NCBI RefSeq assembly: GCF_001261715.1
Contig: NZ_CVRU01000187.1
Location: forward strand, 1-46,598
Length of the DNA stretch: 46,598 nucleotides
From: Dysgonomonas sp. HGC4
Lineage (GTDB): Bacteria; Bacteroidota; Bacteroidia; Bacteroidales; Dysgonomonadaceae
Direction of reading: 5' to 3'
Shown one piece after another: positions 27,760-35,722 of this stretch (positions are counted from its first letter, which is position 1; each line of letters begins with the position of its first letter). The position numbers were made by a program, and so were the translations under genes. The notes below the pieces were generated by a model. That model was given only the letters and a program-made list of their open reading frames with translations, was not told where the DNA came from and ran no database searches.

Positions 27760-28902
27760 TTACTTTTGTACTGAGAATTTATAAATACATGTTTGGATAT
27801 ATGTTTCTCCCGGATTTAAACGTGTTGTTGGGAAATTAGCATGATTAGGACTATCAGGGAAATGTTGCGTTTCGAGAGCAAAGGCTTCTCTATATTTCAA
27901 CGGCTTGTCAGTTTTTCCCGCGACTTTTCCATCAAAAAAGTTACCGCTATAAAATTGCAATCCGGGTTGATCTGTCCACACTTCCATCTTTCTTCCACTT
28001 GCAGGCTCATAAATAGAAGCTACTAGCTCTACATCCTTATCTGTTTTTCGGTCTATAACCCAATTATGATCGTAACCCGCACCGTTTTTCAATTGCTCAT
28101 TCTCAACATCTATTCTTTCGCCAATAGAAGTCGGTTTTCTAAAGTCAAAAGGAGTACCCTCTACACTTGCTATTTCTCCTGATGGAATTAATACACTATC
28201 AACGGGAGTTGTATTACTTGCATTGATCGTTAGGATATGATCTGTAATAGCTCCGTTTCCTTCTCCTTTCAGATTGAAAAGTCCGTGATGCGACAAGTTT
28301 ATTACCGTCGCTTTATCCGTAGTGGCAGCGTAGGTAATTTTGAATTCATTTTCGGGAGTAAGAGCATAAGTCAAATCTATTTTCATAGTTCCCGGAAAAC
28401 CTTCTTCACCATCGGGCGAAACATACGACAGATGTATTTCGTTGTCAGTCACCTTATCAACATTCCAAACAACCATGTCAAGACCTTTTAAACCTCCATG
28501 TAATGTTTGACCATTGTTATTGATAGGTAGCTGATAGGTAGTTCCATCCAATTCGAATTGCCCCTTAGCTATACGATTTGCATAACGACCAACAATCGGT
28601 CCTAAAAAACGCTCGCCTTTATTATTGATATATCTGTCGATACTATCATAGCCCAGTACAATGTCTTCATATTTTCCATTTTTATCGGGAACCCAAAGCG
28701 CAACCACTCTAGCACCTAAATTGGTAACTTGCATAGTTAATCCGCTTGCCGATTTTAAGGTATATAGATCAACAGCTTTGCCATCTACCTCTGTTTTGAA
28801 TGCAGATTCGTTCAATAGCGGTAGTTCTTTATTGGGGTGTTTATTACATGAGAATAAACATATTAATAAGCTTAGATAAATAAATGTTTTCATATTTTTC
28901 AT
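27760..28902 (-). CDS. galM: Aldose 1-epimerase (mutarotase) lipoprotein
   Basis: The 380-residue protein is a GalM-family mutarotase with a lipobox (LFSC, Cys19). It interconverts the alpha and beta anomers of free aldoses such as galactose, arabinose or xylose. Landmarks are TNLGARVVALWVPDKNGKY, LGPIVGRYANRIAKGQF, the catalytic His in GQTLHGG, NLSHHGLFNL and the catalytic Glu region FALETQHFPDSPN. Its start overlaps the stop of the upstream GH43 gene by 4 bases (ATGA). Export as a lipoprotein fits action on sugars released by the neighbouring hydrolases. A second in-frame ATG at 28893 would still leave the signal peptide intact. Confidence 0.95.
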   Translation of the reverse strand: MKNMKTFIYLSLLICLFSCNKHPNKELPLLNESAFKTEVDGKAVDLYTLKSASGLTMQVTNLGARVVALWVPDKNGKYEDIVLGYDSIDRYINNKGERFLGPIVGRYANRIAKGQFELDGTTYQLPINNNGQTLHGGLKGLDMVVWNVDKVTDNEIHLSYVSPDGEEGFPGTMKIDLTYALTPENEFKITYAATTDKATVINLSHHGLFNLKGEGNGAITDHILTINASNTTPVDSVLIPSGEIASVEGTPFDFRKPTSIGERIDVENEQLKNGAGYDHNWVIDRKTDKDVELVASIYEPASGRKMEVWTDQPGLQFYSGNFFDGKVAGKTDKPLKYREAFALETQHFPDSPNHANFPTTRLNPGETYIQTCIYKFSVQK

Positions 28903-29912
28903 TGTTGAATTTCAAACATAGGTTTCGGAGCAGATAATGAAGGACTTCCGTTTTCCACATAAGGCCAGTTATTATTATCCCACTTTATTTGGTCAAGCAA
29001 CAATACCCTACCCTGCGGATTTTTCACATCCACCCCATGATAAAATATCCAATCGTTGCCAATCTCGTCTTGTACTATTTCGGAACAGTGACCGTTTCCT
29101 ACAAAGCGGCTGTTACTATTGATTACTATATTATATCCGTTATCGACCATACTCTTTCCATCCTTATCTACATAAGGTCCCATAAGTGATTCCGATCGTC
29201 CAACAACCAATTTATAAGTGCTGTTAACGCCTTCGCAACAAGTACCGATGGATGCAAACAGATAATAGTAATTACCCTTTTTATATATATAAGTACCTTC
29301 AAAGGCCGTTCCTGCAATGTATTTCTTTTCAGCACCTTCTTTTACAGTAAGCCCATCATTGCTTAATTCTATACCATAGATACCTCTGAAACTACCCCAA
29401 AACAGGTATTTCTTTCCGCTATCTTCGATATAAAAAGGGTCGATTGAATTTGTCACCCCTATTTCATTACTTCTAAAAAGCTTTCCCTTATCGGTAAAAT
29501 GTCCTGCGGGACTATCGGCAACTGCCACTCCAATTCCACAGGTTTCTTCGCCTCCCCAAACTGACATCGAATAATAAAGGACATACTTACCATCTATGTA
29601 ATTAATATCGGGAGCCCAAAGTCCTCCTTTAGGTTCAAAATCGGGACGGCTACTGTCAGTGAAAACTGTTCCTACAAAACTCCACGCAATTAGATCCTTC
29701 GATTTATAAATTGGCATATTACGTACATCTTCTGTTGCATAGAGGTAGAAATAACCATCGGCAGCTTTAATTATTGTAGGATCGGGCAAACTCCTTGCAA
29801 TCACTGGATTCGAATATGTAGTTATTTCGGGTGCAGGAGGCGAATCATTATTGTTCGATGAACACGCCGCCAAACAAACCAATGTAAACAGATATAAAAG
29901 AGTTTTTCTCAT
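28899..29912 (-). CDS. GH43_5-like arabinan endo-alpha-L-arabinanase lipoprotein
   Basis: From ATG 29912 the protein has 337 residues and a clean lipoprotein signal (MRKTLLYLFTLVCLAAC, Cys17); a longer frame to 29963 is unlikely. Residues 36-330 form a GH43 propeller. Catalytic residues are Asp44 (LPDPT), Asp158 (SIDPFY) and Glu205 (FEGTY). The stretch with CCEGVNSTYKLVVGRSES and GPYVDKDGKSM is characteristic of endo-1,5-alpha-L-arabinanases and related GH43 members, which cut the arabinan backbone. The gene is translationally coupled to galM and lies downstream of the 671-residue unknown gene. It is the best single clue that arabinan or arabinose oligosaccharides are the target. Confidence 0.88.
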   Translation of the reverse strand: MRKTLLYLFTLVCLAACSSNNNDSPPAPEITTYSNPVIARSLPDPTIIKAADGYFYLYATEDVRNMPIYKSKDLIAWSFVGTVFTDSSRPDFEPKGGLWAPDINYIDGKYVLYYSMSVWGGEETCGIGVAVADSPAGHFTDKGKLFRSNEIGVTNSIDPFYIEDSGKKYLFWGSFRGIYGIELSNDGLTVKEGAEKKYIAGTAFEGTYIYKKGNYYYLFASIGTCCEGVNSTYKLVVGRSESLMGPYVDKDGKSMVDNGYNIVINSNSRFVGNGHCSEIVQDEIGNDWIFYHGVDVKNPQGRVLLLDQIKWDNNNWPYVENGSPSLSAPKPMFEIQQ

Positions 29913-30015
29913 AATATTAAGGAATTGAACGTATTTAATAATATATTCTATAAATATAATCACCTCTAATACTCACTCTTACCAAGTGTAATAGATAGCT
30001 TTGCGATCTTAAACC

Positions 30016-32031
30016 TTATTTCTTCTTGTAATTAAAGTAATTTTCCACTCGATCAGGGCTTAGCATTTGCCATAGCGATGCAACTGTCCAGCCCGGAGCA
30101 AAAATATCATTGTAGAAGCCTTTTCCGTTTTTACCATAATCCCAATTTGTATGCTGTACAACTTCAGGATAATAACCAACTTTAGCTATATCGAACATAT
30201 GTCCTTTAACGGGCATCAATTGAAGCATAGAACTTTTGATGATAGACGAAAATTCAGAAAAACGAGGTTCGTTACGTTCTTTAGCCAACCAATCAAGAAC
30301 GGTTGCAAATTCAAAGATAAATACATCAATGTGGTTATTTTCGACTGAAACATTCCCCCAACCTCTCGATTTAAAGTTTACATCGCCCAACATTTGACCT
30401 TGTGCAAAAGGCACATCCCACATATAATACCACGAAAGGCTGAAATAAGCAGCTTGCTTGCTTAGGTCAATATAATGTTGCTGCTCTTTTCCTTTGGACA
30501 CCATTGCCAGATAATACATAGCAGTAGAAGCATATAAAGAAGCTTCTTTATCTTCGCAGTTGGCATCTAGGGTTGATGAAAAATAATCGGCTTTAGAGAC
30601 AAGTTCTTTCTCAAGATAAAGAGCTGTTTTTCTGGCACTTTCTAAATACAACTTATTATTAAAATAGGTATAAGCCATTGTTAATGGTAGAGTTGCCGAG
30701 GGTGTACTACCTCCCGATTCGTCTACTATTTTGAAATTGTCTTCGAATTTACGAGGAAAACTACCATTTACTTCTTGTAATTTGAGAAAATTATTCAGAA
30801 GAGTTTTTATTTTAGCCTCCCATTCTGCATGCTTGCGACCTTTTCTTTTTTCGTATTCAAGATAATTCAGTATTGCAAAGGCTCCTTCGGATTGACGGCG
30901 GATACTGTATATTTTAGTTTCATCATTATGATCATAATCAACAAACTCTCTAAAAAAGCCGGAAGGGGTAAACCCATACTGTAAATAACTATCGAATATC
31001 GAATTTGCTTTTTCTACTAAATCGGGTCTGTTATTTGCTTCACCATACTCTAGAGCATTAAACGCATTCAATAAAACACGACCAACAAAACCAACTTCTA
31101 CCGAACCTGTATTTTTACAATCGTCGGTACGCATGTGTACTCCTGAGAAATATTTCAGATCATATTTATCAACATAACTTTCATGGAAAAAGTTCGAAAG
31201 TATTTCTTTTGCTTCCACTGTCGATAAGTGATCTTTTACTTCCTGAGGTTTTAATGTATCAAATGAATAATCCCAAACGGAAGCTACAAATGTAGAAAAA
31301 TCGGATGCTTTACTTTTTTTGATCTCCCATACTAATTGACGGGTTTCTCCTTTTTCTAATTTATCGAATGCCTGCACAGCTGGAGCTAAAGTCAGTTTAC
31401 GAATATATGTTTTAGGTGCTTCACTATACGGAAATCCAAAAACAAGAGACGATTTTCCGTCTTGATTACGAAACCCTGTAAATCCTAAAGAGGTTTTTCC
31501 TGATAGGATAACTTCCCCTTGACTGTGGCAGGCTAAACTTTCGTTCTTAAAATCATCTAAACGCAATACTGTATAATAAGCTCCCGTTTTTTCGTTGAAT
31601 ATCCCCGTAAGAGGTGTACTCAAACGATCTTCTCTCACCTGCCAGCTATCGCTTGTATAAAACGATGGTGCTTCCTTGGGTGATCTTAAGTTGCGTCTAT
31701 ACCAAAATCCGGGCATATAGAATTGACAATCATCATGATTCATCGTTGTATTATAGCTTTCTTCAAAATTATAATACACTAAATCGTGAGCTTTGATCGT
31801 AATTATCAGCTTCAATACAGAGTCATTTTCGACAGCTTGTTCTTTTATCTCAACTGGTATCTTTTCTGTTGATGTCAACATTCCATTTTGAATTTGCAAT
31901 GGATAAGCTATTGCCGGGTTTCCGGGAGACTTTAATGTTATTTGTCGTACCAAATTATCAGCCATATCAGCTGCATCAATCAATCCGATAGAGGAGATAA
32001 ATAGCGCAATTAGCAAGAGTTTCTTTTTCAT
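30016..32031 (-). CDS. Secreted protein of unknown family, probably an alpha/alpha-toroid glycosidase
   Basis: I do not recognise a named family for this 671-residue protein. A signal peptide (MKKKLLLIALFISSIGLIDA) precedes a beta-rich region to about residue 235, containing QFYMPGFWYRRNLRSP. From about 270 to the end the sequence is helical with repeated aromatic pairs (GRVLLNAFNALEYGEANN, QSEGAFAILNYLEYEKRKG, STAMYYLAMVSKG, AAYFSLSWYYMWDVPFAQG). This beta-sandwich plus (alpha/alpha) toroid plan is common in glycosidases and lyases. Acidic residues such as those in MRTDDCKNTGSVEVG are candidate active-site groups. It lies between two GH43 genes and is preceded by an AGGTCT palindrome, so it belongs to the PUL. 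Function is inferred only from fold impression and context. Confidence 0.55.
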   Translation of the reverse strand: MKKKLLLIALFISSIGLIDAADMADNLVRQITLKSPGNPAIAYPLQIQNGMLTSTEKIPVEIKEQAVENDSVLKLIITIKAHDLVYYNFEESYNTTMNHDDCQFYMPGFWYRRNLRSPKEAPSFYTSDSWQVREDRLSTPLTGIFNEKTGAYYTVLRLDDFKNESLACHSQGEVILSGKTSLGFTGFRNQDGKSSLVFGFPYSEAPKTYIRKLTLAPAVQAFDKLEKGETRQLVWEIKKSKASDFSTFVASVWDYSFDTLKPQEVKDHLSTVEAKEILSNFFHESYVDKYDLKYFSGVHMRTDDCKNTGSVEVGFVGRVLLNAFNALEYGEANNRPDLVEKANSIFDSYLQYGFTPSGFFREFVDYDHNDETKIYSIRRQSEGAFAILNYLEYEKRKGRKHAEWEAKIKTLLNNFLKLQEVNGSFPRKFEDNFKIVDESGGSTPSATLPLTMAYTYFNNKLYLESARKTALYLEKELVSKADYFSSTLDANCEDKEASLYASTAMYYLAMVSKGKEQQHYIDLSKQAAYFSLSWYYMWDVPFAQGQMLGDVNFKSRGWGNVSVENNHIDVFIFEFATVLDWLAKERNEPRFSEFSSIIKSSMLQLMPVKGHMFDIAKVGYYPEVVQHTNWDYGKNGKGFYNDIFAPGWTVASLWQMLSPDRVENYFNYKKK

Positions 32032-32053
32032 GTGTGTATATCTTCTTTTATTG

Positions 32054-32066
32054 AGGTCTCAGACCT
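32054..32066. repeat. AGGTCT palindrome before the 671-residue PUL protein
   Basis: AGGTCT-C-AGACCT lies 22 bases upstream of the start at 32031, after the end of the first GH43 gene. In gene orientation the preceding flank is TTATAAAT, as in the copies before susC and susD. A weaker relative (10 of 13) lies at 30005-30017, just beyond the end of this gene. Confidence 0.8.
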
Positions 32067-32141
32067 ATTTATAATTTTGGTATAGAGATTATCCCATTTC
32101 GGACAGACAAATAGGTATACCCGAACTACCATTTAGTTGTT

Positions 32142-33113
32142 CTATTTGATATTTGTTTGCTGAGGTGCTATAATATTACCCCCAATTTTCATTACTGGGG
32201 TTTCATCTTCAGAAAAAGTAACATCTGCTATATACATTAATCGAGGATGCACATTTTCTTTATCGTGGTGAGCATGAAATACCATTCGCAGTTTGCCCTC
32301 TTTATCTCTAAATATTGCACTGTGTCCAACACCTACAAGATCATCAGGTTTCTGAAAGATGGGGTTTTTATCGTATTTCACCCACGGTCTCATTGGCGAA
32401 GTAGCAGTTGCATAACCTACTCCGTAATTTTGACTATTGAAGTCATTCGCAGAATAAATCATATAATAAATACCTTTATGCTTAACTATAAAAGAGCCTT
32501 CGGTTACACGTCCCAAATCCTTTTCCCATTCTTCTGTTACATGAATACAGGGCTTCATTGTTTCTTTTCTTATCGTTTTCAGATCTGATTCCATTTCGGC
32601 AACCCAAATATTATTTCCGTCCGTAAAACGAACAAATGAGAGGTACGCTTTGCCATCGTCATCTATGAAAAGTGAATTATCGATGCACTTTTCATCTTCT
32701 ATGATCGGCTTTTTTAAGTATTGACGAAAAGGTCCTGTTGGTGAGTCGGAAATAGCAACACTTATATGCTCATCAACTGAGTAATACATATAGAATTTTT
32801 TCTTTTGTGGAATATAATACACTTCGGGTGCCCAAAACCATTTGTCTCCCCACGAATCATCTTTGTGTAGAGCCAATCTGGATTCTTTTTCCCAGTTAAT
32901 AAGATCATTTGATATATATACAGCAATACCATCCTTATCATTAGTTCCATAAGCATAGTAGGTATTCTCATGTAATATTATAAATGGGTCAGCTAAAGCA
33001 ATAGGTTGCTTTAAGTTACTAGTGATTTCATCTTTTGGGGTTGCAGAATTCTTATTAAAAGGAATTATGAGCAGACTCAATAGAATAAAAATTGTGCTCT
33101 TAGATATTCTCAT
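32142..33113 (-). CDS. GH43 family glycosidase, first gene of the PUL
   Basis: The 323-residue protein has a signal peptide but no lipobox (NKNSATPKD follows the hydrophobic stretch), so it is probably periplasmic. One GH43 propeller fills the chain, with Asp42 (LADPF), Asp145 (KCIDNSLF) and Glu206 (VTEGSF) as likely catalytic residues. YGTNDKDGIAVYISND, KWFWAPEVYY and VGVGHSAIFRDKEGKLR are nearly the same in the lipoprotein at 17057-18007. The two are close paralogues that differ mainly in localisation. Activity is probably alpha-L-arabinofuranosidase or beta-xylosidase. It heads the minus-strand PUL, 42 bases after a candidate -7 element. Confidence 0.9.
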   Translation of the reverse strand: MRISKSTIFILLSLLIIPFNKNSATPKDEITSNLKQPIALADPFIILHENTYYAYGTNDKDGIAVYISNDLINWEKESRLALHKDDSWGDKWFWAPEVYYIPQKKKFYMYYSVDEHISVAISDSPTGPFRQYLKKPIIEDEKCIDNSLFIDDDGKAYLSFVRFTDGNNIWVAEMESDLKTIRKETMKPCIHVTEEWEKDLGRVTEGSFIVKHKGIYYMIYSANDFNSQNYGVGYATATSPMRPWVKYDKNPIFQKPDDLVGVGHSAIFRDKEGKLRMVFHAHHDKENVHPRLMYIADVTFSEDETPVMKIGGNIIAPQQTNIK

Positions 33114-33154
33114 GATTTCAGGTTTATTTTTCAGGTTCGATTTCTTTGGTCAAT

Positions 33155-33162
33155 CAAACATA
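33155..33162 (-). promoter_or_regulatory. Candidate -7 element of the PUL
   Basis: TATGTTTG on the minus strand matches TAnnTTTG and would start transcription about 35 bases before the first GH43 gene. No TTG is seen at the expected -33 position, which would suit an activator-dependent promoter. Confidence 0.45.
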
Positions 33163-33188
33163 TAAAAAAAATAAACTAAAAAACACTG

Positions 33189-33237
33189 TCACACGTATTC
33201 TGAATAGTATGTGCTATCCTTTGACATAATTGTGCTA
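33189..33237. promoter_or_regulatory. Operator-like inverted and direct repeats upstream of the PUL
   Basis: TATTC-T-GAATA (33195-33205) is flanked by CACA (33189-33192) and TGTG (33209-33212), forming an imperfect palindrome. TGTGCTAT occurs at 33209-33216 and again at 33230-33237 in the same orientation, 21 bases apart start to start, which is two helical turns. That spacing is familiar from AraC-family operators, and both regulators of this region (HTCS and AraC protein) have AraC-type DNA-binding domains. The site lies about 30-75 bases upstream of the candidate -7 element. Confidence 0.5.
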
Positions 33238-33845
33238 TTTTCTCTCTACTAAGGCTATTCTATTGGGTTTTGAGGCTTTGAGATATATTCTGCAACAATT
33301 TGATCATTCAGTGATATTTCTTTAAAATGATTCAGCCGTATTTCCGAACAAAAAAGGGAATGGACTGAGCTTATCCATAATTTATCAGATTTGTAAATTT
33401 CATGGTTGGGAAGTCAATTATAACTCTGAAGATAATATGCATCAGTTTAAAGTTATAGTTTAATCGTACCATCTTATAATAACAGTACTTTAAAAGAATA
33501 AACACCTACTTTATTCTTTAATCTCTTACCCAATTTCTCGGCATAATGCTATGCTTGAACTCTATATAGTATCAGCGAATCTCTCCTTCTTCAATAATAT
33601 CTATCTTATAAAAAACATATGTACTAGAACAATAGAGTCTAACACTCTGTTATAACAAAGCAGTGGTATTAGGGAGTTTGCAGAATAGGCATCGCCACTA
33701 CCCTTATTGAGTAATACCTTCGCTTAAATCCTCATACAAAACACATAATAAATAAAGAAAATCAGTTCGATCAGAATTGACAGATCTGTTAGGTCTGAAA
33801 TTTACATGTTTGCAAAAGCAGAAATACAGAATCAGTTAACACGGT

Positions 33846-34694
33846 ATGAGAACTTTACATTTAGAAAAAGGATCTTTCCTCCTCAACAATGGAGCAGGTG
33901 ATGATCTTATTATAGAATATATAGAGCTGATAGAGAATAGTACATGGACTCTTTCAGATAAATACAGTACAATGATTTTTGTAATGAATGGAGAGTTATT
34001 GTTCTCCTTCAATGAATATAAAAATCAATTAATTGGTGAAGGGAAAGCCCTAATGATTCCTACTAGTTATAAATTTTCGGCTGTAACAAAACAAAACTGC
34101 ACACTAATTACTATAAAGATTCCTGAGAGTATTCATTTTGATAGAAGCTTTGCTCTGGAATCCCTTCTCTCTACAAAAAGTAGTGAGTATACATATAATC
34201 TTTCTTATTTAGATATTAATGAAATGCTGTGGATGTATTTAAATAACTTGCAGTCATATTTGACGAAAGGGATACAATGTGCCCATTTATTGGAACTTAA
34301 GATCAAAGAATTATTTTTCATCTTTCAAGCTTTCTATTCTAAAGAGAAACTTCTCGACTTCTTCTATCTTCATTTATCAACAGATATATCTTTTAGAGAC
34401 TTGGTTTATAAGAACTATGCAAAAGCAAAAACGGCTCAAGACTTGGCTTTTCTTATGAATTATAGCTCATCCGGATTCCACAAGCACTTTAAAAAAGTTT
34501 TTGGCATGCCTGCTTATCAATGGATACTCCAAAAACGATCTAAAATTATTTTATACGAAATAAGCGAAAGTAAAAAATCGTTTAAGGAAATAAGTGAAGA
34601 ATATGGCTTTAATTCTCCTGCCCACTTTAATGATTTCTGCAAAAACAAATTAGGTTCTTCCCCAGGAACTATCAGAAAAGAATCTTTGAAATGA
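33846..34694 (+). CDS. AraC family transcriptional regulator divergent from the PUL
   Basis: This 282-residue protein has an N-terminal cupin-like part (about 25-110, with MIFVMNGELLFSFNEYKNQ and GEGKALMIPTSYKFSAV). A C-terminal AraC/XylS double helix-turn-helix follows at about 180-282 (AQDLAFLMNYSSSGFHKHFKKVFG, then FKEISEEYGFNSPAHFNDFCK). The cupin part may bind a small sugar or another effector. It faces away from the first GH43 gene, so it may co-regulate the PUL together with the HTCS. It could instead act on the fimbrial operon downstream, which runs in the same direction after a 361-bp gap. Target unproven. Confidence 0.9.
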   Translation: MRTLHLEKGSFLLNNGAGDDLIIEYIELIENSTWTLSDKYSTMIFVMNGELLFSFNEYKNQLIGEGKALMIPTSYKFSAVTKQNCTLITIKIPESIHFDRSFALESLLSTKSSEYTYNLSYLDINEMLWMYLNNLQSYLTKGIQCAHLLELKIKELFFIFQAFYSKEKLLDFFYLHLSTDISFRDLVYKNYAKAKTAQDLAFLMNYSSSGFHKHFKKVFGMPAYQWILQKRSKIILYEISESKKSFKEISEEYGFNSPAHFNDFCKNKLGSSPGTIRKESLK

Positions 34695-35055
34695 ATTAAG
34701 GTAAAAATATAGTAAGAAAATACAAAAATCTATAACAGAAGAGGAGTGTTTTTAGAATAAATTTGCCAATGTTCAAGAAGAAGGTAGTAAAATTAGTTTT
34801 ATAAAAGGTTACAGAAACTAAAGTAGTTGAACAAATTAGATATAGCACAAAGTTCTGTCATATTCTAAAATATGTTATCTGATATAGAATAAAAAAGGGT
34901 TATCTATATCCTCACTCAAATCCAACAAATTTTCAAGATACACAAAAGTATAAATAGATCAGAATTAAATGGTCTGACAAGCACGTTATGGGTATATCTC
35001 TAAGAGAAAGGAACTCTTAATAGATTAATAAAGGTATTACAAAACTTAATGCATC
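34695..35055. other. 361-bp intergenic region upstream of the second fimbrial operon
   Basis: No gene is seen. A TAAATTTG at 34758-34765 matches the -7 consensus but would give a leader of nearly 290 bases. A small hairpin CATATT-CTAA-AATATG lies at 34859-34874. Another, TAAGAG-(7)-CTCTTA, lies at 35001-35019, 37 bases before the DUF3575 start. None is decisive. Confidence 0.5.
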
Positions 35056-35667
35056 ATGGCTAAACGATTAGGTATAATCTGGGTTCTGTGCTTTTTAATG
35101 ATAAATCAAACTTTACAAGCACAAGAAATTTCTATAAGCGATAAACAATACGCCACTCCTTCTTTTGCGATAAAATCAAATCTGCTCTATCTCGCAACTA
35201 CCAGCATCAATTTGGGTGGCGAATTTAAAGTTTCCCCTCAATATACCCTAGACCTTTCGATCAATTATAACCCTTGGTCTTTCTCTAATAATAAAAAGTT
35301 TAAACATATATTGATTCAACCTGAATTGCGTTATTGGTTGAGCTCGCCTTACAGCGAACATTTTTTCGGATTTCACACTCTATATGCCCATTACAATGTG
35401 GGTGGTGTAAAATTGCCATTTGGTATTTTTCCCTCTTTACGAAACAATCGTTACCAAGGTAATCTATATGGTGCAGGGCTAGCTTACGGCTATCAATGGA
35501 ACTTAGCAAAACAATGGAATCTCGAAACTTCTATTGGCTTAGGATATGTGTACATGGACTATAAACGCTATAGTTGCCAAACGTGTGGCGACCTTATAGA
35601 AAGTAGTCACAGCCACTATTTTGGGGTTACAAAAGCAGGAATTTCTATTATCTATTTATTAAAATAA
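35056..35667 (+). CDS. DUF3575 outer-membrane protein of the fimbrial operon
   Basis: The 203-residue protein has a signal peptide ending near TLQAQ and matches the DUF3575 family: FAIKSNLLYLATTSINLGGE, YTLDLSINYNPWSFSNNKK, QPELRYWLSSPYSEHFFGFH and NVGGVKLPFG. These alternate polar and aromatic strands of a small outer-membrane barrel. DUF3575 proteins commonly head Mfa/Fim-type fimbrial loci in Bacteroidales, though their role is not established. It is followed by the fimbrial subunit gene after 55 bases. Four cysteines near the C-terminus (Cys-Gln-Thr-Cys and neighbours) are unusual for this setting. Confidence 0.85.
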   Translation: MAKRLGIIWVLCFLMINQTLQAQEISISDKQYATPSFAIKSNLLYLATTSINLGGEFKVSPQYTLDLSINYNPWSFSNNKKFKHILIQPELRYWLSSPYSEHFFGFHTLYAHYNVGGVKLPFGIFPSLRNNRYQGNLYGAGLAYGYQWNLAKQWNLETSIGLGYVYMDYKRYSCQTCGDLIESSHSHYFGVTKAGISIIYLLK

Positions 35668-35722
35668 AGAGAGAATATTTTCTATAAGATCCATATTTAT
35701 GAACATCTAATTTTAAATTACA

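Larger units (their letters stand above)
33114..33845. other. 732-bp intergenic control region between the PUL and its AraC regulator
   Basis: No gene is seen here on either strand. The left part holds a candidate PUL promoter (33155-33162), an inverted repeat (33189-33212) and paired TGTGCTAT direct repeats (33209-33237), each listed separately. Just before the AraC gene are a CAGATCTG palindrome (33781-33788) and an AGGTCTGA half-site (33791-33798). The middle, about 33260-33770, shows only AT-rich sequence to my reading. Confidence 0.7.

Noticed and set aside
34842-34849. ATAGCACA, reverse complement of the TGTGCTAT repeat, upstream of the fimbrial operon
   Set aside because: A single 8-base match is expected by chance about once in a window this size.
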